A stretch of DNA of 64,000 nt from RGIG6165 sp045545175 (GCA_045545175.1 JAZQAK010000024.1:1-64000); one strand, 5' to 3'. Shown: positions 47,434 to 56,634, counted from the first letter of the stretch. Numbers and translations are program-made. The notes: generated from the sequence alone by a model not told the origin.

Positions 47434-47778
47434 TTAGTCAACAAGAGTAAGAATAGCCATTTCTGCAGAGTCACCTCTACGGGGACCGATTTTTACTATT
47501 CTTGTGTAACCACCGTTTCTGTCAGCGTACTTAGGTCCGATTTCTGTAAAGAGCTTCTTAACAACGTCTTCTTTTGTCACGTAGCTCATAACCTGACGCT
47601 TGTTGTGTAACGTATCCTCTTTTGCAAGAGTGATCATCTTTTCAGCAACAGCACTTACTTCCTTTGCTCTTGTAACGGTCGTTTCCATTTTTCCGCTTTC
47701 GAGGAAGAATGTAACCATACCGCGAAGCATTGCTCTTCTATGGTCAGTTGTAACACCGAGTTTTCTCTGTGCCGGCAT
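47434..47778 (-). CDS. rplQ: 50S ribosomal protein L17
   Basis: 114 aa, bacterial short form. RKLGVTTDHRRAMLRGM and the C-terminal RNGGYTRIVKIGPRRGD are conserved. It closes the alpha operon, 34 nt after rpoA. AAAGGAGG precedes the ATG. Confidence 0.97.
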   Translation of the reverse strand: MPAQRKLGVTTDHRRAMLRGMVTFFLESGKMETTVTRAKEVSAVAEKMITLAKEDTLHNKRQVMSYVTKEDVVKKLFTEIGPKYADRNGGYTRIVKIGPRRGDSAEMAILTLVD

Positions 47779-47812
47779 ATCTGTTAACCTCCTTTAATAT
47801 GTGTGTGACGAC

Positions 47813-48763
47813 TTATTCGTCATCCTTCTTGAGTGCGAGGTCGAGGCTTTCAAGCTTCTGGATAACCTCTTCAAGAGATTTGCGACCGAGGTTTCTGACT
47901 TTCATCATATCTTCCTCTGTACGCTGGATAATGTCTTCAACAGTATTGATGCCCGCTCTCTTCAAGCAGTTGAAGGAACGAACGGAAAGATCAAGCTCTT
48001 CGATCGTTGTTTCAAGAACCTTTTCCTTCTTGACCTCTTCCTTCTCAACCATAATTTCAGCGTTCTTAGCCTCTTCGGAAAGTTCGACGAAAATGTTGAG
48101 ATGTGAAGTCAGAACTTTGGCTGCAAGCGATACTGCGCTCTGAGCGTCTATCGTCTTGTTTGTCCAAACTTCGATCGCAAGGCTGTCAAAGTCCATTGAA
48201 TTGCCGACGCGGCAAGGCTCAACCGTATACTTCACTTTTACAACGGGAGTATAAATCGAGTCAACAGAGATGACGCCTATTACAGGCTGTTCATTCTGTT
48301 TGTTTCTGTCTGCAGAAACGTATCCGCGTCCTCTGTTTAAGGTAATCTCCATATGGAGTTTACCGTCGCTGTTAAGCGTTGCAAGCACAAGGTCGGGGTT
48401 GATAATTTCAACTTCGCTGTCGTGCTTGATGTCTGCTGCAGTAACTACCTGCTCACCCTCAGCGTCAATGGTCACAACCTTGGGACCATCGCCGTGAAGC
48501 TTTACAATAAGCTCCTTGACATTGAGGACGATCTCCGTTACATCTTCCTTAACACCGGGAATAGTAGTGAATTCGTGCTGAACACCGTCAATCTTGATTG
48601 CTGATGCAGCGTATCCCGGAAGTGAACTGAGCAGTACTCTGCGCAGTGAGTTACCAAGCGTGGTACCGAATCCACGCTCAAGCGGTGCTACGGTGAATTT
48701 ACCGTATGAACCGTCATCGGATAATACTTCAAAATCCAGTCTCGGCTTTTCTATTTCAATCAT
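47813..48763 (-). CDS. rpoA: DNA-directed RNA polymerase subunit alpha
   Basis: The N-terminal dimerisation domain has PLERGFGTTLGNSLRRVLLSSLPG (part shown), a linker of Glu/Lys-rich helices near 235-255, and the C-terminal domain for UP elements and regulators (LDLSVRSFNCLKRAGINTVEDI, part shown; NLGRKSLEEV). 316 aa. ATG 48763 is chosen, 7 nt after GGAGGG; an in-frame start at 48778 overlaps that site. The 99-nt gap to rpsD holds a CGAAACGG/CCGTTTTG hairpin. Confidence 0.97.
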   Translation of the reverse strand: MIEIEKPRLDFEVLSDDGSYGKFTVAPLERGFGTTLGNSLRRVLLSSLPGYAASAIKIDGVQHEFTTIPGVKEDVTEIVLNVKELIVKLHGDGPKVVTIDAEGEQVVTAADIKHDSEVEIINPDLVLATLNSDGKLHMEITLNRGRGYVSADRNKQNEQPVIGVISVDSIYTPVVKVKYTVEPCRVGNSMDFDSLAIEVWTNKTIDAQSAVSLAAKVLTSHLNIFVELSEEAKNAEIMVEKEEVKKEKVLETTIEELDLSVRSFNCLKRAGINTVEDIIQRTEEDMMKVRNLGRKSLEEVIQKLESLDLALKKDDE

Positions 48764-48862
48764 TTCAATACCCTCCAATAAATAATGTGTTTTTACTCCG
48801 GCGGCAACGACAATGTATACCTAGCCTTTCAAAACGGCGTACCGTTTCGAGGGGAAAGCCTA

Positions 48863-49486
48863 TTACTTGGAGTACAATTCGACGATAAGCTGTTCTTCTA
48901 CAGGGAGATCGATTTCATCTCTGTTAGGAAGATTAACAACTGTTGCCTGCTGATTGTTTCTGTCAAGGTCGAGCCACTTGGGAACGGGCTTGTTAGCCGT
49001 TGCTTCAAGAACTGACTTAATCTTAACTGAATCCTTGCTTGCACCCTTGAGTGCAACAACGTCACCAGCTTTAACGAGGTATGAAGGAATGTTTACCTTC
49101 TTGCCGTTTACTGTGAAATGACCGTGACGAACGAGCTGACGAGCTTCAGGTCTTGACATAGCAAAACCGAGTCTGTAAACAACGTTGTCAAGTCTTGATT
49201 CGAGAATCTGGAGAAGGTTTTCACCTGTAACGCCCTGCTTCTTTTCAGCCTTTTCAAAATATGAATAGAACTGCTTTTCGAGGACGCCGTAGAATCTCTT
49301 TGTCTTCTGCTTTTCTCTGAGCTGCTGAGCATACTCAGACTTTTTCTTGCTTACACCGTGCTGACCGGGAACCTTAGCACGCTTGTTCATAGCGCACTTT
49401 TCGCTGTAGCAGCGGTCGCCCTTTAAGAATAACTTCTGGTCTTCTCTTCTGCAAAGACGGCATACTGCGCCTGTATATCTTGCCAT
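48863..49486 (-). CDS. rpsD: 30S ribosomal protein S4 (zinc-binding form)
   Basis: The primary 16S binder and, in Bacillus, an autorepressor. The N-terminus has C9, C12, C26 and C31 for zinc; the S4 RNA-binding domain (LESRLDNVVYRLGFAMSRPEARQLVRHGHF, part shown) follows. 207 aa. ATG 49486 has AGGAGG upstream; the frame extends to 49531 without a site. Confidence 0.97.
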   Translation of the reverse strand: MARYTGAVCRLCRREDQKLFLKGDRCYSEKCAMNKRAKVPGQHGVSKKKSEYAQQLREKQKTKRFYGVLEKQFYSYFEKAEKKQGVTGENLLQILESRLDNVVYRLGFAMSRPEARQLVRHGHFTVNGKKVNIPSYLVKAGDVVALKGASKDSVKIKSVLEATANKPVPKWLDLDRNNQQATVVNLPNRDEIDLPVEEQLIVELYSK

Positions 49487-49500
49487 AATGAAACCTCCTA

Positions 49501-49896
49501 TTAAACTCTTCTTCTCTTGGGGGGTCTGCATCCGTTGTGGGGGATAGGTGTTACGTCCTTAATCATAGTAACTTCAAGACCAACTGTCTGAAGTGCTCTG
49601 ATAGCTGATTCACGACCTGCACCGGGGCCCTTAACGTATACTTCAACAGACTTGAGACCGTGCTCCATTGCTGCCTTAGCAGCAGTTTCAGCTGCTTCCT
49701 GAGCTGCGAAGGGAGTAGACTTCTTTGAACCGCGGAAACCGAGTTCGCCTGCTGATGCCCATGAGATTGCGTTACCGTTCAGATCTGAAATGGTAACAAT
49801 CGTGTTATTGAAAGTGGAGCGAATATGCACTGCGCCTTTTTCAATATTTTTCTTTTCACGGCGACGTCTTGTCGCTGTTGCCTTTTTAACTGCCAT
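49501..49896 (-). CDS. rpsK: 30S ribosomal protein S11
   Basis: Forms the platform near the mRNA exit. VHIRSTFNNTIVTISD and the C-terminal PIPHNGCRPPKRRRV are the conserved ends; the isoaspartate-prone asparagine lies in HNGCR. 131 aa, 12 nt after rpsM, with AGGAGG before the ATG. Confidence 0.97.
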   Translation of the reverse strand: MAVKKATATRRRREKKNIEKGAVHIRSTFNNTIVTISDLNGNAISWASAGELGFRGSKKSTPFAAQEAAETAAKAAMEHGLKSVEVYVKGPGAGRESAIRALQTVGLEVTMIKDVTPIPHNGCRPPKRRRV

Positions 49897-49908
49897 ACAT
49901 ATACCTCC

Positions 49909-50277
49909 TTACTTCTTCTTGTTAGCAATAGTCTTCTTAGGACCTTTGCGTGTTCTAGCGTTTGTCTTTGAACGCTGACCCCTTACGGGGAGACCCTTTC
50001 TGTGTCTGATGCCTCTGTAGCATCCGATCTCTGTAAGACGTTTGATATCAAGAGCTCTCTCTCTGCGGAGGTCACCCTCAACTGTGAAATTCTTATCTAT
50101 GCAATCACGGATAAGGTTTTCCTGCTCGTCTGTCAGGTCCTTAACACGGATGTCGGGATCAATACCCGTCATATCGAGAATTTTCTTTGATGCTGCAGCA
50201 CCGATACCGTAAATGTAGCGGAGACCTGCTTCAATTCTTTTTTCTCTGGGTAAGTCAACACCTGCTATTCTTGCCAT
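49909..50277 (-). CDS. rpsM: 30S ribosomal protein S13
   Basis: A head protein contacting the P-site tRNA and forming intersubunit bridges. ARIAGVDLPREKRIEAGLRYIYGIG starts it (part shown), and the basic tail RTRKGPKKTIANKK reaches the decoding site. 122 aa. GGAGGTG lies upstream. Confidence 0.97.
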   Translation of the reverse strand: MARIAGVDLPREKRIEAGLRYIYGIGAAASKKILDMTGIDPDIRVKDLTDEQENLIRDCIDKNFTVEGDLRRERALDIKRLTEIGCYRGIRHRKGLPVRGQRSKTNARTRKGPKKTIANKKK

Positions 50278-50294
50278 GTCTTATTACACCTCCA

Positions 50295-50408
50295 TTAACC
50301 TTGTTTCTGCTTGTGCTTGGGGTTAGCACAGATAACCATAACCTTGCCTTTACGCTTGATTATTCTGCACTTTTCGCACATCGGCTTAACGCTGGGTCTT
50401 ACTTTCAT
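50295..50408 (-). CDS. rpmJ: 50S ribosomal protein L36 (zinc form), 37 aa
   Basis: A 37-codon gene starting MKVRPSVKPMCEKCRIIKRK, with C11, C14, C27 and H32 forming the zinc ribbon. It sits between infA and rpsM, its canonical place. AGGAGG lies upstream of ATG 50408. Confidence 0.96.
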   Translation of the reverse strand: MKVRPSVKPMCEKCRIIKRKGKVMVICANPKHKQKQG

Positions 50409-50422
50409 AATCGTTATACCTC

Positions 50423-50641
50423 CTATTTACCGCGCCAGGTAATTCTACCCTGCGTGGTATCGTATGTGGAAATCTCAACTGTCACCTTATCACCGGGCAG
50501 TATACGAATGTAATTCATTCTGAGCTTTCCTGATATATGAGCACGGATTACGTGTCCGTTCTCAAGTTTTACATTGAATGTTGCATTCGGAAGCGCTTCT
50601 TCTACAACGCCTTCCAATTCAAAAACATCGTCCTTAGACAT
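50423..50641 (-). CDS. infA: translation initiation factor IF-1
   Basis: An OB-fold protein that occupies the ribosomal A site during initiation. FELEGVVEEALPNATFNVKLENG and RMNYIRILPGDKVTVE (parts) are diagnostic; 72 aa. It lies between map and rpmJ, as in most Firmicutes. AAGGAGG precedes the ATG. Confidence 0.97.
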   Translation of the reverse strand: MSKDDVFELEGVVEEALPNATFNVKLENGHVIRAHISGKLRMNYIRILPGDKVTVEISTYDTTQGRITWRGK

Positions 50642-50652
50642 TGTTTTCCTCC

Positions 50653-51402
50653 TTAAACAGTCGTGAGTATTATCGGGCCGTCATCTGTAATTGCAATGGT
50701 GTTTTCGTAGTGTGCCGACAGCCTGCCGTCGTCCGTATAAACGGTCCAACCGTCATCGTCCTGCCATACACCGTCCTCACCCGCATTTATCATGGGCTCG
50801 ATTGCTATGACCATACCTTTCATAAGCCTCGGTCCGTGTCCCGCCTTGCCGAAATTGGGCACTTCGGGGTCCTCGTGGACCTTGCGGCCTACACCGTGTC
50901 CAACAAATTGCTTTACCGTTGAAAAACCGTTCTCCACAGCGTGTGCATCGACTGCTGCGCCGATGTCACCCACCCTGTTTCCGATTACCGACTGTTCAAA
51001 GCCTTTGTAAAAACACTCTTTGGTAACTCTTATCAGTTTTTCGGCTTCCTCTGACACCTTTCCGACAGGAAACGTTCTTGCCATATCGCCGTGAAAACCG
51101 TCATAATATGCTCCGACGTCAATAGACACGATATCACCCTCTTTGAGAATGACTTTTTTAGTCGGTATACCGTGTATAACCTGGTCGTTCACGGAAATGC
51201 AGGCAGATGCCGGAAATCCGTAAAGATTCAGGAAAGACGGTACCGCACCGTGTGCTTTGATCGTGCGGAAAATAATCGTATCAAGGTCAGCAGTAGATAC
51301 GCCCGGTGCAATAATGCTTTTTGCAGCTTCCATTGCAAGGGCTGTTATCTTACCTGCTATCTTGAGTTTTTCAATTTCAACGTCACTTTTGATATTGATC
51401 AT
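50653..51402 (-). CDS. map: methionine aminopeptidase, type I
   Basis: Removes N-terminal Met from new proteins. The dimetal ligands are visible: D in SIDVGAYYDGFHGD (two aspartates), H in GHGVGRKVHEDP, E in AIEPMI and a C-terminal E in YENTIAI. 249 aa. Its ATG begins 3 nt after the adk stop with little room for a ribosome site, so translation is likely coupled. Confidence 0.96.
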   Translation of the reverse strand: MINIKSDVEIEKLKIAGKITALAMEAAKSIIAPGVSTADLDTIIFRTIKAHGAVPSFLNLYGFPASACISVNDQVIHGIPTKKVILKEGDIVSIDVGAYYDGFHGDMARTFPVGKVSEEAEKLIRVTKECFYKGFEQSVIGNRVGDIGAAVDAHAVENGFSTVKQFVGHGVGRKVHEDPEVPNFGKAGHGPRLMKGMVIAIEPMINAGEDGVWQDDDGWTVYTDDGRLSAHYENTIAITDDGPIILTTV

Positions 51403-51404
51403 AT

Positions 51405-52034
51405 TTACTGTAACTGCTTGAATACCTCTGCCGTATTTGCGTCAGGTGTAAACTGGTCATACGCGAGTCTTAAGATACCCTTCTTGCCGTAGAAGTCCTT
51501 AAGAGGCTCCGTCTGGCTGTGGAAGGTTTCAAGACGCTTCTGAATAGTTTCAACCTTGTCGTCATCTCTGATGATGAGTTCTGCGCCGCATTTGTCGCAG
51601 ACACCTTCTTTAACGGGAGGTTTGCTTTCAATGTGATAGGTTGCGCCGCATTTAAGGCACGCTCTTCTGCCTGCAAGTCTTGCGATGATGTTTTCATCCG
51701 TAACTTCAAGGCTGAGCACCTTATCTACCGTAACACCCATCTCCTCAAGTACCTCTGCCTGTCTTACCGAACGGGGGAAACCGTCAAGGATAAAACCGTT
51801 TTTGCAGTCATCCTCAGCGATTCTCTCTGCGAGAAGGCTTACAACCAACTCGTCGGGAACAAGGGAGCCTGAGTCCATATAACTTTTAGCTTTCATTCCG
51901 AGTTCGGTACCTGCGGCAACCGCTGCACGAAGCAGGTTGCCTGTTGATACCGTAGGAATGTTATACTTTTCGCTTATTCTTTCAGCCTGCGTGCCTTTTC
52001 CGGCACCGGGCGCACCGAGCAATATAAGTCTCAT
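51405..52034 (-). CDS. adk: adenylate kinase (zinc-LID form)
   Basis: Converts ATP and AMP to two ADP. P-loop GAPGAGKGT at 7-15, AMP site STGNLLR, FILDGFPRS, and a LID with C126, C129, C146 and C149 that should bind zinc, the Gram-positive variant. 209 aa. ATG 52034 follows GAGGTAACGGT; the upstream extension to 52124 overlaps secY and is rejected. Confidence 0.97.
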   Translation of the reverse strand: MRLILLGAPGAGKGTQAERISEKYNIPTVSTGNLLRAAVAAGTELGMKAKSYMDSGSLVPDELVVSLLAERIAEDDCKNGFILDGFPRSVRQAEVLEEMGVTVDKVLSLEVTDENIIARLAGRRACLKCGATYHIESKPPVKEGVCDKCGAELIIRDDDKVETIQKRLETFHSQTEPLKDFYGKKGILRLAYDQFTPDANTAEVFKQLQ

Positions 52035-52047
52035 ACCGTTACCTCTA

Positions 52048-53304
52048 TTATTCAAGGAAGCTCTTGTAGTGACGCATAAGCATCTGTGATTCAATCTGAG
52101 CGACTGTTTCAAGTGCAACACCAACTACGATGAGAAGTGAAGTACCGCCAAGTGCAAGGCCTGCTCCGAAATATCTTGCAAAAATCATCGGAATTACAGC
52201 TACAAGACCGAGATAGAATGAACCGATAAGGATAACCTTGCTCATTATCTTTGAAATGTAGTCTGAAGTGGGCTTACCGGGACGAATACCCGTAACGAAA
52301 CCACCGTTGTTCTTGATGTTGTTTGCAATTTCTACGGGGTTAAACTGAATAGCCGCATAGAAATATCCGAAGAATACGATAAGCAGGAATTCAATAATTC
52401 CGTATACGGGATGCGTATATGAGAATATATTGAAGAACTTATCCCAGAATCCACCCTCAGCAACGCGAACGAAGCTTGAGATTGTACCGGGTATCGAAAC
52501 GATAGCCGATGCAAAGATTACGGGAAGCACGCCTGTCGTAAGAACTTTAATCGGAAGGTTCTGTGCCTGTCCGCCGTACTGCTTTCTGCCTACAACTCTC
52601 TTAGCGTACTGTACTGAAATTCTTCTTTCAGCATCGTTGAAGTAAACTGTAAGAACTGTGAGTAACAGCATACCTACAACCACGCCGATGAAGAGCCAGA
52701 TGTTTGTGTTGAAGAAGTTGATGAGTTCAGCGGGGAGACGGCTTACAATACCTGCGAAGAGGATTATTGATATACCGTTACCGATACCGTAGTCAGCAAC
52801 TTTTTCTGCAAGCCACATGAGGAAGCATGAGCCTGCTGTGAACGTGAGCACAATAACAAGACCGGGGAAGAAGCCCGTCTCAACAACGGCACCGTAACTC
52901 TGAAGGAGTTTGTAGTAACCAAAGCCTGTGAGAAGCGAAAGTCCTACCGTGAGGTATCTTGTGTACTGAGCAAGCTTCTTTCTGCCTTCATCGCCTGACT
53001 TTGAAAGTCTTTCAAGTGCAGGGATACCAACAGTGAGAAGCTGAATAATGATGGAAGCGTTGATATAGGGAGATATTGACAGAGCAAATACCGTCGCCTG
53101 AGCAAGCGCACCACCTGTAAGCATATTGAGATAAACAAGTATGCTTGAAGAATTGCTTGCGAATAAAGCCTGAATAAATGATGAATCGATGTAAGGAACG
53201 GGAATTGCCGAACCTATTCTGAATACGAGAATTATGAAAAGCGTGAACAGCATCTTCTTACGAAGGTCAGCTATTTTCCATGCATTACGAATTACCGTAA
53301 ACAT
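52048..53304 (-). CDS. secY: protein translocase subunit SecY
   Basis: The channel-forming subunit of the Sec translocon with ten membrane segments in 418 aa. ALGISPYINASIIIQLL appears as ALSISPYINASIIIQLL; the C-terminal cytoplasmic loop has NNGGFVTGIRPGKPTSDYI (part). Its ATG overlaps the rplO stop as TAATG. Confidence 0.97.
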   Translation of the reverse strand: MFTVIRNAWKIADLRKKMLFTLFIILVFRIGSAIPVPYIDSSFIQALFASNSSSILVYLNMLTGGALAQATVFALSISPYINASIIIQLLTVGIPALERLSKSGDEGRKKLAQYTRYLTVGLSLLTGFGYYKLLQSYGAVVETGFFPGLVIVLTFTAGSCFLMWLAEKVADYGIGNGISIILFAGIVSRLPAELINFFNTNIWLFIGVVVGMLLLTVLTVYFNDAERRISVQYAKRVVGRKQYGGQAQNLPIKVLTTGVLPVIFASAIVSIPGTISSFVRVAEGGFWDKFFNIFSYTHPVYGIIEFLLIVFFGYFYAAIQFNPVEIANNIKNNGGFVTGIRPGKPTSDYISKIMSKVILIGSFYLGLVAVIPMIFARYFGAGLALGGTSLLIVVGVALETVAQIESQMLMRHYKSFLE

Positions 53305-53744
53305 TACATCACCTCAACCTTTCCGCCAGCTGCTTCAATTTTAGCTTTTGCGGATTCTGAAGCCTTTGAAACTTTTACAGTGATGTTCTTTGTAATCTCA
53401 CCGTTGCCGAGGAGTTTAACACCATCGTATGTCTTGTTAACAAGTCCCTTTTCTGTAAGTTCAGCAACTGTTACTGTTGAACCTGCTTCAAATACTTCAA
53501 GGTCTGATACATTGATTATTGCATATTTTGTTGCAAATATATTTTTAAAACCACGCTTCGGTAAGCGTCTCTGAAGGGGCATCTGAACGCCTTCGAAACC
53601 GGAACGTACGCCGCCGCCGCTTCTAGCCTTCTGACCCTTGTGGCCACGGCCACCTGTCTTACCGTTACCGCTGCCGGCACCTCTACCCTTTCTCTTGGGT
53701 TCAGCTGTTGAGCCGTATGCGGGAGATAATTCGTGAAGTTTCAT
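53304..53744 (-). CDS. rplO: 50S ribosomal protein L15
   Basis: A late-assembly 23S-binding protein. The Gly/Lys-rich N-terminal extension KRKGRGAGSGNGKTGGRGHKG (part) threads into rRNA, and FEGVQMPLQRRLPKRGF is the conserved middle. 146 aa. AAGGAGG lies upstream. Confidence 0.97.
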   Translation of the reverse strand: MKLHELSPAYGSTAEPKRKGRGAGSGNGKTGGRGHKGQKARSGGGVRSGFEGVQMPLQRRLPKRGFKNIFATKYAIINVSDLEVFEAGSTVTVAELTEKGLVNKTYDGVKLLGNGEITKNITVKVSKASESAKAKIEAAGGKVEVM

Positions 53745-53768
53745 ATTGTTGCACCTCCTTTGAGTTGA

Positions 53769-53954
53769 TTACTTAGCTTCTGAAACCTCTACCAAGTATG
53801 AGATTTCGTTGATCTTGCCTCTTGTTGCTGCGTTGTCAGGCTGAACTGTCGTATCGCCGGGTCTCTTAAGACCGAGTGAAATAGCCGTAGCGATATGTGA
53901 GTCCTTTCTGCCGTTTAATGACTTTACGAGCTTGATGTCTATTGTCTTTGCCAT
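53769..53954 (-). CDS. rpmD: 50S ribosomal protein L30
   Basis: A small protein near the base of the 50S. IKLVKSLNGRKDSHIATAISLGLKR (part) is the conserved core; 61 aa. Two ATGs are adjacent: 53954 is 7 nt from AGGAGG, while 53957 overlaps the rpsE stop (TAATG) and is only 4 nt away. I chose 53954, but either is possible. Confidence 0.95.
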   Translation of the reverse strand: MAKTIDIKLVKSLNGRKDSHIATAISLGLKRPGDTTVQPDNAATRGKINEISYLVEVSEAK

Positions 53955-53956
53955 CA

Positions 53957-54478
53957 TTAACCCTCCTGTACTTCAGCAGCAGGTGCGCTGTCAAACTTCA
54001 GACCGCGGATAGCCGCAACCTCTTTTTTGGTTTTGAGCTGCGAAAGTCCTGCGATTGTTGCACATACAACGTTCTTAGGATTGTTTGAACGCAGACACTT
54101 TGTTCTGATATTCTTGATACCTGCAGCTTCTACTACCGCACGTACAGCGCCGCCGGCGATAACACCGGTACCTTCTGCAGCGGGCTTCATAAGAACTCTG
54201 CCTGCACCGTACTCACCGATAATCTCGTGGGGGATTGTTGTACCCTTGAGAGATACTGTGATGAGATTCTTCTTAGCATCATCTATACCCTTGCGAATTG
54301 CATCCGGAACTTCGGCTGACTTGCCGAGACCTACACCTACGCGGCCCTTCTTGTCGCCAACAACAACAAGTGCAGAGAACTTCATAACACGACCGCCCTT
54401 AACTGTCTTGGACACACGGCCGATATGAACTACCTTTTCTTCGAATTCGCTGGGTTCTCTTGAATTCATTCTTGCCAT
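53957..54478 (-). CDS. rpsE: 30S ribosomal protein S5
   Basis: Helps fidelity and mRNA unwinding at the entry channel. SKTVKGGRVMKFSALVVVGD is the dsRNA-binding-like start, and GVGLGKSAEVPDAIRKG is conserved. 173 aa. GGAGG precedes the ATG. Confidence 0.97.
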   Translation of the reverse strand: MARMNSREPSEFEEKVVHIGRVSKTVKGGRVMKFSALVVVGDKKGRVGVGLGKSAEVPDAIRKGIDDAKKNLITVSLKGTTIPHEIIGEYGAGRVLMKPAAEGTGVIAGGAVRAVVEAAGIKNIRTKCLRSNNPKNVVCATIAGLSQLKTKKEVAAIRGLKFDSAPAAEVQEG

Positions 54479-54493
54479 ATTTTCCTCCTTGTG

Positions 54494-54853
54494 TTAGAAC
54501 TTGAGTCCGCCTTCACGTGCGCCTTCAGCAAGTGCCTGAACACGACCGTGATAGGTGAATCCGCCTCTGTCAAATACGACTTCTGTGATACCCTTTGCAA
54601 TAGCAGCCTTTGCAACTGCTTCGCCGACCTTTTTAGCCGCTTCTTTATTGCCGCCGTATCCATCGAAGCCCTTATCGAGTGTGGAGGCTGATGCAAGTGT
54701 AACACCGTTTACATCATCAATAACCTGGCAATAGATATTCGCGAGTGAACGGAATACCGCAAGACGAGGCTTTGAAGGTGTGCCTGAAATTTTTGCTCTT
54801 GCTCTCTTATGTCTCTTAAGACGAGCAACATTGCTATCTTTTCTTGAAACCAT
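54494..54853 (-). CDS. rplR: 50S ribosomal protein L18
   Basis: Binds 5S rRNA with L5. RHKRARAKISGTPSKPRLAVFRS, IYCQVIDD and FDRGGFTYHGRVQALAEGAREGGL (parts) are all canonical. 119 aa, 15 nt before rpsE. Confidence 0.97.
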   Translation of the reverse strand: MVSRKDSNVARLKRHKRARAKISGTPSKPRLAVFRSLANIYCQVIDDVNGVTLASASTLDKGFDGYGGNKEAAKKVGEAVAKAAIAKGITEVVFDRGGFTYHGRVQALAEGAREGGLKF

Positions 54854-54871
54854 TGCTTTCTACCTCCTGTA

Positions 54872-55420
54872 TTATTTAGCAGATTTACCTGCTTTACCTT
54901 CCTTGCGGATAATATATTCATCCACATATTTGATGCCCTTGCCCTTGTAGGGTTCCGGGGGTCTCTTCTCACGTACTTCAGCAGCGAACTGACCAACCTT
55001 CTGCTTGTCAGCGCCTGAGATGATGATTGAGTTTGCTGACGGAACTTCAACAGTAACGCCTTCAACTTCATCCATTCTCACCTGATGTGAGTAGCCAAGG
55101 TTCATAACGAGAGTCTTGCCCTCTTTGCTAACCCTGTAACCTACACCGTTAACTTCAAGTTCCTTCTTGAAGCCTTCGGATACGCCTACTACCATGTTGT
55201 TGAGCAGGCTTCTTGTAAGGCCGTGAAGAGCCTTATTTTCTTTTTCGTCGTTGGGACGCTCAACTGTCATAACACCGCCGTCAACAGTGATCTTCATGTT
55301 GGCATTGAATGTCTGTGTGAGTGTGCCCTTAGGACCTTTAACAGTAACGGTATTGTCGGGTGCTACGTTAACATCAACGCCCGCCGGTACTGTGATCGGC
55401 ATTTTACCAATTCGTGACAT
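54872..55420 (-). CDS. rplF: 50S ribosomal protein L6
   Basis: Two related domains near the factor-binding site. Starts SRIGKMPITVPAGVDV; the C-terminal half has KRPPEPYKGKGIKY, the family signature. 182 aa. AAGGAAGG is upstream. Confidence 0.97.
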   Translation of the reverse strand: MSRIGKMPITVPAGVDVNVAPDNTVTVKGPKGTLTQTFNANMKITVDGGVMTVERPNDEKENKALHGLTRSLLNNMVVGVSEGFKKELEVNGVGYRVSKEGKTLVMNLGYSHQVRMDEVEGVTVEVPSANSIIISGADKQKVGQFAAEVREKRPPEPYKGKGIKYVDEYIIRKEGKAGKSAK

Positions 55421-55435
55421 TATCTACACCTTCCT

Positions 55436-55834
55436 TTACCAAATGAATGCGATTACTTCGCCGCCAAGATTAGCTTTTCTTGCCTTCTTGTCGGTCATAA
55501 CGCCCTTGCTTGTAGAGATGATGGCAGTACCAAGACCTCCCATAACTCTGGGCATATCTTCGCAGCTTGTGTATATACGAAGACCGGGCTTTGAAACACG
55601 GCGGAGACCTGTGATAATGGGGGTCTTGTTTGCGCCGTACTTGAGAGTGATTTTGAGAACACCCTGCTTACCGTCTTCGACAACTTCAACGTTCTTTATA
55701 TAACCCTCTTCAAGAAGAATGTCTGCGATAGTCTTCTTCATGTTTGAAGCGGGAACTTCAACCGTCTCATGCTTTGCAGTGCTTGCATTACGGATTCTCG
55801 TAAGCATATCTGCGATAACATCGGTCATTTGCAT
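55436..55834 (-). CDS. rpsH: 30S ribosomal protein S8
   Basis: Binds 16S helix 21; in E. coli it represses the spc operon. MTDVIADMLTRIRNA and RRVSKPGLRIYTS, with STSKGVMTDKKAR, are conserved. 132 aa. AAGGAGG 9 nt before ATG 55834. Confidence 0.97.
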   Translation of the reverse strand: MQMTDVIADMLTRIRNASTAKHETVEVPASNMKKTIADILLEEGYIKNVEVVEDGKQGVLKITLKYGANKTPIITGLRRVSKPGLRIYTSCEDMPRVMGGLGTAIISTSKGVMTDKKARKANLGGEVIAFIW

Positions 55835-55877
55835 TTTGTCGTACCTCCTTTAGGCTGATTTCTACTGATTTTAGAGA

Positions 55878-56063
55878 TTACCAAGAAGCCTTCTTGACTC
55901 CGGGTATCTCACCCTTGTATGCGAGTTCACGGAAGCAGATACGGCACACACCGTACTTTCTGAGATAACCGTGGGGTCTTCCGCAGATCTTACATCTGTT
56001 GTAAGCGCGTGTGGAAAACTTAGGAGTTCTCTGCTGCTTAACCTTCATTGCTGTTTTTGCCAT
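55878..56063 (-). CDS. rpsZ: 30S ribosomal protein S14, zinc (type Z) form
   Basis: 61 aa with C24, C27, C40 and C43 forming a zinc site (RCKICGRPHGYLRKYGVCRI). It is the short C+ type, in its canonical place between L5 and S8. AGGAGG precedes the ATG. Confidence 0.97.
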   Translation of the reverse strand: MAKTAMKVKQQRTPKFSTRAYNRCKICGRPHGYLRKYGVCRICFRELAYKGEIPGVKKASW

Positions 56064-56081
56064 AGCTTCTAAACCTCCTGA

Positions 56082-56621
56082 TTAGTTCTCGAAAGGAGCG
56101 CCCATAAGTTTAAGGAGCTCTCTTGCTTCTTCATCTGTGTTAGCTGTTGTAACAAAGATGATGTCCATACCGCGAATCTTGTCTACCTTATCGTATTCGA
56201 TTTCGGGGAAGATAAGCTGCTCTTTAAGACCGAGCGCATAGTTACCTCTGCCGTCGAATGCGTTGGGGTTGATTCCTCTGAAGTCTCTAACTCGGGGAAG
56301 AGCGATGTTGAAAAGTCTGTCAAGGAACTCGTACATAATTTCTGAACGAAGTGTAACCTTACAGCCGATTGCAACGCCTTCACGGAGCTTGAAGTTAGCG
56401 ACTGATTTCTTTGCCTTTGTAGGTACGGCGTGCTGACCTGTGATCTTTTCGAGGTCTGCAATAGCCGCTTCAAGAGCCTTAGGATTGTCCTTTGCTTCGC
56501 CGCAGCCGACATTGATAACTATCTTGTCGAGCTTCGGGATCTGCATCGGGCTCTTATAACCGAACTTTTTCATAAGTGCCGGAGCAACCTCTGACACATA
56601 TTTTTCTTTTAAACGAGCCAT
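56082..56621 (-). CDS. rplE: 50S ribosomal protein L5
   Basis: Binds 5S rRNA and contacts the P-site tRNA. KIVINVGCGEAKDNPKAL, and FRGINPNAFDGRGNYALGLKEQLIFPEI (parts), are conserved. 179 aa. AAGGAGG precedes the ATG. Confidence 0.97.
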   Translation of the reverse strand: MARLKEKYVSEVAPALMKKFGYKSPMQIPKLDKIVINVGCGEAKDNPKALEAAIADLEKITGQHAVPTKAKKSVANFKLREGVAIGCKVTLRSEIMYEFLDRLFNIALPRVRDFRGINPNAFDGRGNYALGLKEQLIFPEIEYDKVDKIRGMDIIFVTTANTDEEARELLKLMGAPFEN

Positions 56622-56634
56622 CTGTTATACCTCC

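Noticed and set aside
48779..48862. Possible small gene between rpsD and rpoA
   Set aside because: No start with a ribosome site; only a short hairpin and the rpoA ribosome site are present.
55251..55703. 150-aa frame antisense to rplF/rpsH
   Set aside because: It crosses two highly conserved ribosomal genes on the other strand and has no independent support.
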